Source of the DNA: Flavobacteriales bacterium
Lineage (GTDB): Bacteria > Bacteroidota > Bacteroidia > Flavobacteriales_E > Vicingaceae
NCBI GenBank assembly: GCA_002402165.1
Contig: NVVI01000027.1
Coordinates: 30,548 to 37,619 of the forward strand
Length of the DNA stretch: 7,072 bases
Direction of reading: 5' to 3'
The translations under genes and the position numbers were made by a program. The notes beneath the pieces were generated by a model. The model was not told where the DNA came from, did no database searches, and saw only the letters and a list, made by a program, of their open reading frames with translations. Every line of letters begins with the position of its first letter. Position 1 is the first letter of the stretch. This document shows positions 1 to 5,576 of this stretch, piece after piece.

Positions 1-738
1 GACATTGATATTACTCAAGTAGACCTTCCGGAGGGAGGAATAGGAACCTTTTCTCCTACATTTACAAACATAGATATCGGTTTTGCTAAGACATTTTCTA
101 ATAGTATTTCCGGTGGTCTTAGTGTGAAGCTAATTAGTGAATCTATTGCTAATGTTTCAAGTAATGGATATGCCTTTGATGCAGGAATTAGGTATGTAAC
201 TGGAGATAATGATGAAATTAAATTTGGAATATCATTAAAAAATGTAGGGCCAACAATAAAAGCATCTGGTGATGGGCTATCTTTCGCTGAAACTAATGAT
301 AATGCAGGTTTTGATATTTCTTCAACTCAAGACCATAGAGCTGCTTCATTTCAATTACCATCTTTATTAAATATTGGTGCATCTTATGATTTCTATATTT
401 CACCTACTATAGATACTACTAGTAAAAAAATATCTGCTGATCATATGGTTACTTTAGCTGGAAACTTTACATCTAATTCATTCACTAAAGATCAGTATAG
501 AGTTGGGTTTGAATATTCTTTTAGAGGTATGTTTAAATTAAGAGCGGGTTATGTTTTAGAACAAGGAACTTGGTTTGATTCTGAAAAAAGAACTTCTGCT
601 TACACAGGACCTGCGTTTGGTGGATCGTTTGTAGCTCCTTTGGGTAAAAAAGGAACTACGTTTGGTGTTCACTATGCTTATCAAACCACCGAGAATTTTT
701 CTGGAACTCATAGTATCGGTATCAGATTTGATTTATAG
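1..738 (+). CDS. porV: PorV-type outer-membrane protein of the type IX secretion system (5'-truncated by window edge)
   Basis: The reading frame is open from base 1 to the TAG at 736-738, so 245 residues of the C-terminal part are visible and the start lies outside the window. The GTG at 124 is an internal Val codon, not a start. The protein reads as an outer-membrane beta-barrel of the PorV/PorQ (UPF0164-like) family: alternating polar/aromatic strands and the family phrases LPSLLNIGASYDFY (fragment residues about 119-132), LAGNFTSNSFTKDQ (152-165) and the C-terminal GTHSIGIRFDL (235-245). Known role of PorV: outer-membrane shuttle that takes type IX substrates from the translocon to the attachment complex that removes their C-terminal signal. 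PorV members are about 380-400 residues, so roughly a third is missing. A strong hairpin terminator follows, separating it from greA. Family membership is secure; PorV itself rather than a paralogous PorQ-like member is an inference from the close match of these phrases to what I know of PorV. Confidence 0.78.
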   Translation, partial: DIDITQVDLPEGGIGTFSPTFTNIDIGFAKTFSNSISGGLSVKLISESIANVSSNGYAFDAGIRYVTGDNDEIKFGISLKNVGPTIKASGDGLSFAETNDNAGFDISSTQDHRAASFQLPSLLNIGASYDFYISPTIDTTSKKISADHMVTLAGNFTSNSFTKDQYRVGFEYSFRGMFKLRAGYVLEQGTWFDSEKRTSAYTGPAFGGSFVAPLGKKGTTFGVHYAYQTTENFSGTHSIGIRFDL

Positions 739-757
739 ATAAATTATTATATATTTC
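727..757 (+). promoter_or_regulatory. candidate Bacteroidota-type promoter for greA
   Basis: TTTG at 727-730 is followed after exactly 19 bases by TATATTTC at 750-757. The known Bacteroidota housekeeping promoter is TTTG, about 19-21 bases, then TAnnTTTG, so only the last base of the -7 element departs. It overlaps the last codons and the stop of the porV-type gene. Transcription would begin near 764, directly before the hairpin at 765-793. The DNA is very AT-rich, so chance matches are easy; treat as a candidate. Confidence 0.35.
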
Positions 758-764
758 CTAAGTT

Positions 765-795
765 AAAGAGAACTCTAAATTAGAGTTCTCTTTTT
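765..795 (+). terminator. intrinsic terminator after the porV-type gene (also in the greA leader)
   Basis: A perfect 13-bp inverted repeat, AAAGAGAACTCTA at 765-777 and TAGAGTTCTCTTT at 781-793, with a 3-base loop AAT, runs into a T-tract at 791-795. It lies 26 bp after the porV-type stop and 20 bp before the greA start. The A-rich foot and T-rich tail make it usable in both directions, but only the + strand has a gene ending into it. Its location between a candidate promoter and greA leaves open a second role as a leader hairpin. Confidence 0.8.
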
Positions 796-815
796 CGATT
801 TTAAATAAACAAGAT

Positions 816-1289
816 ATGTCACAAGTTAATTATTATACAGAAGAAGGATTGAAAAAACTCTATGAGGAGTTAGACCATATGAAAAATGTAGAAAGAGGTC
901 AAATTTCTGCTCAAATTGCTGAAGCTAGAGACAAAGGTGATTTATCTGAGAATGCAGAGTATGATGCAGCAAAAGAAGCACAAGGCTTATTAGAACTGAA
1001 AATATCTAAATTAGAAACAGCCCTTTCTAGTGCACGAGTTGTGGATGAATCACAATTAGATTTATCTAAAGCATTAATACTATCAAAAGTAAAGATTAAG
1101 AATATAGAGAATGGAGCCATAATGGAATATATTTTGGTTTCTGAAAAAGAAGCAGATTTAAAGGAGAAGAAAATCTCTGTAGATTCTCCTATCGGAGAAG
1201 GACTCTTAGGGACATCTGTTGGAGATATTGCAGAAGTAAAAGTGCCTACAGGAATAATGAAGTTTGAAATTTTAGAGATCTCCAGATAA
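816..1289 (+). CDS. greA: transcription elongation factor GreA
   Basis: A 157-residue protein, the usual GreA length. Residues 1-75 form the N-terminal antiparallel coiled coil that enters the RNA polymerase secondary channel; its tip carries the signature EARDKGDLSENAEYDAAKEA (36-55), with the acidic pair D42 and E45 that helps hold the catalytic Mg2+ and triggers cleavage of backtracked RNA. Residues about 80-157 form the FKBP-like domain that binds polymerase, with the family phrase GLLGTSVGDIAEVKVPTG. All key residues are present, so it should be active. The ATG at 816 gives the family N-terminus (MSQVNYYTEEGLKKL). There is no good Shine-Dalgarno site, only A-rich leader, as is normal in Bacteroidota. 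The TAA at 1287-1289 overlaps the ATG of the HIT gene by one base, so the two are translationally coupled. Confidence 0.97.
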   Translation: MSQVNYYTEEGLKKLYEELDHMKNVERGQISAQIAEARDKGDLSENAEYDAAKEAQGLLELKISKLETALSSARVVDESQLDLSKALILSKVKIKNIENGAIMEYILVSEKEADLKEKKISVDSPIGEGLLGTSVGDIAEVKVPTGIMKFEILEISR

Positions 1290-1678
1290 TGGATTCTATT
1301 TTTACCAAAATTATAAATAAGGAAATCCCTGCTTATATTATTGAGGAAAATGAAAATTTCATAGCCTTTTTAGATGTTTTTCCATTAGCTAAAGGACATA
1401 CACTAGTAATTCCTAAAAAGCAAGTAGATTATATTTTTGACTTAGATAAAGATATTTATTCAGGACTATGGACTTTTGTTCAAAAAGTAGCTGAAAAAGT
1501 TGAAAAAGCAATTGATTGTGAAAGAATAGGAATTGCTGTCATTGGATTAGAAGTTCCTCATGCTCACATCCATTTAGTCCCAATAAATAATATTGAGGAT
1601 ATTAATTTTTCTAAACCGAAATTAAAATTGGAAGAGGATGAATTTTTAGCAATTCATAAAAGTGTTTTGAACGGTTAG
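1289..1678 (+). CDS. HIT-family nucleotide-binding hydrolase/transferase
   Basis: A 129-residue histidine-triad protein. The triad HAHIHLVP is at 91-98 (H91, H93, H95); by homology with HINT1, H93 is the nucleophile that attacks the alpha-phosphate of the bound nucleotide. FLDVFPLAKGHTLVIPKK (27-44) is the conserved nucleotide-pocket strand region. The N-terminal SIFTKIINKEIPAYII is family-typical, but the Cys that in some bacterial HIT proteins binds zinc (…FCKI…) is Thr here, so no zinc site is expected. Likely a purine nucleoside phosphoramidase or dinucleoside polyphosphate hydrolase; the true substrate cannot be told from sequence. It starts at ATG 1289 inside the greA stop codon (TAATG), a strong sign of coupled expression. 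Its 3' end overlaps the ruvC stop by 4 bp (1675-1678) on the other strand, with no room for a terminator between them. Confidence 0.94.
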   Translation: MDSIFTKIINKEIPAYIIEENENFIAFLDVFPLAKGHTLVIPKKQVDYIFDLDKDIYSGLWTFVQKVAEKVEKAIDCERIGIAVIGLEVPHAHIHLVPINNIEDINFSKPKLKLEEDEFLAIHKSVLNG

Positions 1679-2232
1679 AATTTGGTTCGTTTTGGATTAT
1701 CTTTAATAAAAGCTTTCCATCCCGAATATGATTTTTCTGATGTAGGGCTACCCATCTGAAAATAATGGCAAACAGCAACCGCTAGACCATCAGTTGCATC
1801 TAAATGTTTGGGTAAGCTTTTTAGCTTTAGCAAACTCTTTAGCATTCCAGCTACTTGCTCTTTAGAAGCTGTTCCTCTACCGGTAATTGATTGTTTTATT
1901 TTTTTTGGAGCATATTCACTCACAGGTATTTCTTTTGATAATGCTGCAGCCATAGAGATTCCTTGAGCTCTTCCGAGCTTAAGCATTGATTGTGGATTCT
2001 GACCTAAAAAAGGAGCTTCAATGGCAAATTCATCAGGCTTATATTCTTCTATTAAATATTGAGTTCGCTCAAATATTTTTTTTAGCTTCAAAAAATGAGT
2101 TTCCAGCTTATTTAATTCTATAGATCCCATTGCTATTAGTTCCATTTTATTATTTTTGATATGAATAATGCCATATCCCATAATATTTGTTCCAGGGTCA
2201 ATTCCTAATATTATTTTATCTTTAGTCAACAA
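1675..2232 (-). CDS. ruvC: crossover junction endodeoxyribonuclease RuvC
   Basis: RuvC cuts Holliday junctions symmetrically after RuvAB branch migration. The 185-residue protein has the RNase H-like fold residues: D12 in LGIDPG (9-14), E72 in FAIEAPF (69-75), and D145 and D148 in DATDGLAVAVCH (145-156), matching the catalytic acidic set of E. coli RuvC (D7, E66, D138, D141). The basic stretch APKKIKQSITGRGTASKEQV (108-127) and the tail SEKSYSGWKAFIKDNP are family features, the tail being typical of Bacteroidota RuvC. No ATG lies in frame before the conserved region: an in-frame stop is at 2242-2244, leaving TTG at 2232 or TTG at 2229 as starts. The second would give MTKDKIILGIDPG, a more usual N-terminus. 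No ruvA or ruvB is in view. It is divergent from the flippase-like gene and convergent with the HIT gene. Confidence 0.95.
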   Translation of the reverse strand: MLTKDKIILGIDPGTNIMGYGIIHIKNNKMELIAMGSIELNKLETHFLKLKKIFERTQYLIEEYKPDEFAIEAPFLGQNPQSMLKLGRAQGISMAAALSKEIPVSEYAPKKIKQSITGRGTASKEQVAGMLKSLLKLKSLPKHLDATDGLAVAVCHYFQMGSPTSEKSYSGWKAFIKDNPKRTKF

Positions 2233-2279
2233 TAATAAAATTTAAACGTATTAAATAGAAGCTAATAAATATTTGATTT
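2233..2279. promoter_or_regulatory. divergent ruvC / flippase-like gene promoter region
   Basis: This 47-bp gap must hold the 5' signals of both divergent genes, unless promoters lie inside the coding regions. On the minus strand, TACGTTTA (2250-2243) is one base off the Bacteroidota -7 element TAnnTTTG and sits 10 bases before the TTG of ruvC, but no TTTG is found 19-21 bases further up. On the plus strand TTTG at 2272-2275 has no TA at the right distance. The DNA is almost all A/T. No hairpin, operator-like repeat or Shine-Dalgarno site was found. Confidence 0.35.
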
Positions 2280-3227
2280 TTGAAAACCAATAACTTATAC
2301 AAATATATTAATTTACTGCTTAGAATTATTATCGGTGTAGCGGCAGTTTGGTTCATTTATATTAAATTAAATGATGACTTTATAATTCAATTCCAACAAA
2401 TTAGTTTAGATAACATTAATTATAGTTTAATAGTAGTTGTTATTTTAATGCTGTTTGTTAATTGGGGGGTTGAAGCTATGAAGTGGAGGTATGCTATAAG
2501 AAGTCTTGAAATGATATCCATCTTTAAGAGTTTTAAACTTACTATTACTGGAATTACTATGGGACTATTAACTCCTAATAGAGTTGGTGAAATTCCTGCT
2601 AGAGCATTATTGTTGAATACGGATTTATTTAAAGAAATAACGTTAAAAACAGCTGTTTCAAGTTTTAGCCAAGTGCTTATTACATTGTTGTTAGGCATAG
2701 TTGGATTAATTTTAACTTATCATTTCTTTAATTTTTTTAACCCTATATCTCTGATTGCAATTTTGACATTAGGTTTAATAATTTTATTATTAATTTATTT
2801 TAAAATTAGCAGCCTCGAAAGGCTATTCAATAGGATAAATTATTTTAGAGAGAAAGAAATTTTTAAAGCCTTGTCAACGTTTTCATTTCGAGAACTTATT
2901 AATTTGCTTTTTTTTAGTTTTTTGAGGTATGTTGTGTTTTTTATTCAATTTTATTTAATCTTAAAAGCATTTAATATTGTTTTAATTTCAATAAATGAAG
3001 TATTGTTGATACCAGTGTGTTTTATGCTAACATCATTTATTCCTACAATTTTATTATCTGAAATAGGAGTGAGGGGGTCTGTGGCATTATTGGTGTTTGG
3101 CACTGTTTCAGATATGGACATTCATATTGTATTAGCGTCTGTTTTACTTTGGCTAATCAATGTGGCATTGCCAGCCTTAATGGGATTATTTAACTTAAGG
3201 CAATTAAAAATAATGAAAGAAAATTGA
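2280..3227 (+). CDS. flippase-like integral membrane protein, lysylphosphatidylglycerol synthase TM-domain family
   Basis: A 315-residue polytopic inner-membrane protein with about seven or eight hydrophobic segments (roughly 12-30, 48-66, 82-98, 128-148, 156-174, 206-230, 240-260, 284-304). Family marks of the LPG_synthase_TM/UPF0104 group (Pfam PF03706) are MKWR (67-70), the loop GLLTPNRVGEIPARALLL (95-112) and SEIGVRGS (260-267). MprF uses this kind of domain to flip lipid; stand-alone members are thought to move lipid-linked compounds or work beside glycosyltransferases, but most are uncharacterised. There is no C-terminal aminoacyl-transferase domain, so it is not a full MprF. The start is TTG at 2280, close to forced, because an in-frame TGA lies at 2274-2276 and the first in-frame ATG is far inside. 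Its TGA at 3225-3227 overlaps the TTG start of the glycosyltransferase gene by 4 bp. Family is firm; substrate is unknown. Confidence 0.87.
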   Translation: MKTNNLYKYINLLLRIIIGVAAVWFIYIKLNDDFIIQFQQISLDNINYSLIVVVILMLFVNWGVEAMKWRYAIRSLEMISIFKSFKLTITGITMGLLTPNRVGEIPARALLLNTDLFKEITLKTAVSSFSQVLITLLLGIVGLILTYHFFNFFNPISLIAILTLGLIILLLIYFKISSLERLFNRINYFREKEIFKALSTFSFRELINLLFFSFLRYVVFFIQFYLILKAFNIVLISINEVLLIPVCFMLTSFIPTILLSEIGVRGSVALLVFGTVSDMDIHIVLASVLLWLINVALPALMGLFNLRQLKIMKEN

Positions 3228-4348
3228 TTTATATTATAGGGATAGTATCAATTATTACCACGGTATATTTTTGCTCTGTAGCATGGATAATAATTGGGAT
3301 TATTAAGATTAAGAAGAGACCTAAACATCGAATAGGGAGTGTTGAAGTCGAAAAGGTTTCGGTAATTATTCCTGTAAGAAATGAAGATAATAATATAATA
3401 AAATGTCTAGAATCACTTAAAAAACAAAATTTCAATATAATTGATTTTGAAATTATAATTATAAATGATCATTCAACAGATTGTACATGTGAGATAATAA
3501 ATGATTTTATTGCCGGAAATGAATTAGATATTAAGTTGTTTTCTTTGATTGATAATTCTTCAAAAAAAGAAGCTTTAAAATATGGAATTGAAAAGTCTAA
3601 ATATTCTATCATTTCTACCACAGATGCGGATTGTATTTTGCCAAAAAACTGGCTGTTAAATATTTCTTTAAGCTTTACCAATGGCACAGAAATGTTGTTA
3701 GGTCCAATAGTGTTTAAACAGCATAAAGGGTTTTTGTATTGGTTTCAAGCCCTTGATATGTTGGCAGTTCAAGGAATTGAGTTTGGAGTGTTAGGTTATC
3801 AAAAATCTATTTTGAATAATGCAGCAAATTTGTCCTATTACAAGAAAAGTTACGTTGATGTAGGGGGATTTGATAATTTCAATACTCCTTCTGGCGATGA
3901 TGTGTTTTTACTGGAAAAATTTAAGTTACATGCTAAAAAAATCAAAGGATTATTTACTCAAGATTTTACTGTAGTAACAAATCCAGAGACTACATTTTTG
4001 GGTTTTTTAAACCAGCGATTAAGATGGTCATCAAAAACAAGGTATTACTCTGATAAATTACTTGTATTTTTTAGCTCAATTGTACTAATTCAGAATATTT
4101 CACTCATTTTTATCTATTTAGGTATCCCATTGGTCGAAAAATATACGGGAATCCTCATATTCTTATTAGTTTGTAAATGGCTTATTGATTTTATATTGCT
4201 ATTTTTGGTAGCTTACTTCTTTGATAGGAGAAAAGCGTTGATTTATTTTATTCCTGCTCAAATAATATATCCAATTTATATTATATTAATATGGATTATA
4301 TCAATGACTATGAAATTTGAATGGAAAGGAAGAAGATTTAATGGGTAA
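3224..4348 (+). CDS. membrane-bound glycosyltransferase, family 2
   Basis: A 374-residue protein with one N-terminal membrane helix (about 1-27), a cytoplasmic GT-A catalytic domain and three C-terminal helices (about 283-302, 307-331, 338-362). The catalytic domain opens with VSVIIPVRNE (45-54) and shows IIINDHSTD (78-86), the metal/nucleotide-sugar site DAD (134-136), the acid motif SGDD (223-226, in place of the common ED) and QRLRW (264-268), the Q/RxxRW motif of processive GT2 enzymes. It therefore probably transfers one or more sugars from a nucleotide-sugar to a lipid or growing chain at the inner membrane; donor and acceptor cannot be named. The start is TTG at 3224, overlapping the TGA of the flippase-like gene (TTGA), which is consistent with coupled translation; no ATG is available before the first helix. 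It overlaps the permease gene by 8 bp. All catalytic motifs are present. Confidence 0.9.
   Translation: MIYIIGIVSIITTVYFCSVAWIIIGIIKIKKRPKHRIGSVEVEKVSVIIPVRNEDNNIIKCLESLKKQNFNIIDFEIIIINDHSTDCTCEIINDFIAGNELDIKLFSLIDNSSKKEALKYGIEKSKYSIISTTDADCILPKNWLLNISLSFTNGTEMLLGPIVFKQHKGFLYWFQALDMLAVQGIEFGVLGYQKSILNNAANLSYYKKSYVDVGGFDNFNTPSGDDVFLLEKFKLHAKKIKGLFTQDFTVVTNPETTFLGFLNQRLRWSSKTRYYSDKLLVFFSSIVLIQNISLIFIYLGIPLVEKYTGILIFLLVCKWLIDFILLFLVAYFFDRRKALIYFIPAQIIYPIYIILIWIISMTMKFEWKGRRFNG
4323..4335 (+). promoter_or_regulatory. purine-rich ribosome binding site that favours ATG 4341 for the permease
   Basis: GGAAAGGAAGAAG precedes the ATG at 4341, with AGGA (4327-4330) ten bases upstream of it. This lies within the last codons of the glycosyltransferase gene. 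A TTG at 4317 is in the same frame but would add only eight polar residues, has no purine-rich site before it, and is less likely as the start. Confidence 0.4.
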
Positions 4349-5576
4349 AGAAAAAAAAGACATAGAATCAAAATCGTTGACACAAATTGCTTGGCATCGA
4401 TTAAAAAAGAACAAACTTTCTTTATTTGGTCTTTTTATTATTTGCCTTGCAATATTAGTTGCTGTACTTGGGCCAATGGCTCGACCGGATGGTACCCCTA
4501 TGGCAAATGATCAGATACTTGAAATTACCACTAAAAAACCAGGGTTTACTGTTGATTTACTTAGAATTAAAAAAAATCAAGAGAAAAAACATGTAGGTGT
4601 TTGGGAATACATAAATGAAGGTGTAGAGAACGATTTTATTACAATTCCAATATATGATTATAGCTTTGAGGGGTTCAATCTTATTGTAGAAAAGTATACA
4701 GGAAATAAGGTGAATAATGGACAAATAAAGAAATATAATATAGCAGATATTGCTTATTCATTAGATCATAATGAAGTAACAGAATCAGATGGCTATCTAG
4801 ATTTTCACACAATAGATGGCGGTAAGCAACACATATCAATTGAAGAATTAATAGCTATTGTTAAGAAAAATAATATTGTTACAAGAAAATATTACTTAGG
4901 AACGGATAAATATGGAAGAGACTTACTTAGTAGGCTAATGGCTGGGACATGGATTTCATTGTTTGTTGGGTTTATTTCAGTATTTATTTCATTAGCAATA
5001 GGGATTACATTAGGATCTTTAGCAGGGTATTATAGAGGCTGGCTAGATGATATTGTGATGTGGTTTATAAATGTAGTTTGGTCTATACCTACACTATTAT
5101 TGGTTATTGCTATTACAATGGCATTAGGAAAAGGAACTTGGCAAGTTTTTATTGCAGTTGGTTTAACAATGTGGGTTGAAGTTGCAAGGGTTGTGAGAGG
5201 ACAAATGTTGAGTTTGAGAGAGAAAGAATTTGTTGAAGCTGGTAGAGCTTTAGGCTTTTCAAATGCAAGAATTATTTTTAAACACATTCTCCCTAATGTG
5301 TTAGGACCAGTAATTGTGATATCTGCAATTAATTTTGCTGCAGCTATACTCATTGAAGCAGGGTTAAGTTTCTTAGGAATTGGGGCTCAGCCGCCACAAG
5401 CTACTTGGGGAAAAATAATAGCAGAGCATAAAGGGTATATTATTACTGGAAAAGCTTATTTAGCAGTATTGCCAGGATTTGCTATTATCTTAATGGTGTT
5501 GGCTTTTGTTTTAGTAGGGAATGGCATTAGAGATTCTCTTGATTCTAAAGCAGTAGATGATATGCCTTCGGTTTAA
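4341..5576 (+). CDS. ABC transporter permease, OppC/DppC (peptide/nickel) type, with long periplasmic insert
   Basis: From ATG 4341 the protein is 411 residues. Residues 11-46 are the OppC N-terminal region: a basic stretch (HRLKKNKLS) and the first membrane helix (28-46). Residues about 187-400 are the permease core, opening with LGTDKYGRDLLSRL (186-199) and holding the EAA loop EAGRALGFSNARIIFKHILPN (299-319) that docks the ATPase, then GLSFLGIGAQPPQATWG (341-357). Known relatives import peptides or nickel together with an OppB-type permease, two ATPases and a binding protein; none of those is in this window. The oddity is the section of about 135 residues between helix 1 and the core (48-185), which in typical OppC proteins of about 300 residues is only some 40 residues; it should lie in the periplasm. 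I believe this extension recurs in Bacteroidota. The gene overlaps the glycosyltransferase by 8 bp and the atoE gene by 4 bp at its 3' end. Confidence 0.92.
   Translation: MGKEKKDIESKSLTQIAWHRLKKNKLSLFGLFIICLAILVAVLGPMARPDGTPMANDQILEITTKKPGFTVDLLRIKKNQEKKHVGVWEYINEGVENDFITIPIYDYSFEGFNLIVEKYTGNKVNNGQIKKYNIADIAYSLDHNEVTESDGYLDFHTIDGGKQHISIEELIAIVKKNNIVTRKYYLGTDKYGRDLLSRLMAGTWISLFVGFISVFISLAIGITLGSLAGYYRGWLDDIVMWFINVVWSIPTLLLVIAITMALGKGTWQVFIAVGLTMWVEVARVVRGQMLSLREKEFVEAGRALGFSNARIIFKHILPNVLGPVIVISAINFAAAILIEAGLSFLGIGAQPPQATWGKIIAEHKGYIITGKAYLAVLPGFAIILMVLAFVLVGNGIRDSLDSKAVDDMPSV

Noticed and set aside
124..126. GTG as a start for a 204-residue outer-membrane protein
   Set aside because: The frame is open to base 1 and the upstream residues continue the beta-barrel pattern, so the gene simply enters from the left edge.
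911..1120. Antisense open frame inside greA, and similar antisense frames inside the flippase-like, glycosyltransferase and permease genes
   Set aside because: They lie opposite well-recognised genes, show no domain, and follow from the codon use of the true strand.
2908..2923. Runs of eight and six T in the flippase-like gene as a phase-variation site
   Set aside because: Similar 8-base A/T runs occur in ruvC (1899-1906), at the start of the permease (4351-4358) and at 7040-7047; in such AT-rich DNA, encoding Phe and Lys, they are expected, and all frames are intact.
4317..4319. TTG as start of the permease, 24 bases before the ATG
   Set aside because: It has no purine-rich site before it and adds only polar residues; the ATG at 4341 follows a purine-rich site and gives a normal OppC N-terminus.
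2280..5576. A defence or other novel multi-gene system in the flippase-glycosyltransferase-permease cluster
   Set aside because: All three belong to ordinary transport or envelope families with intact motifs; there is no nuclease, helicase, toxin, reverse transcriptase or mobile-element sign nearby.
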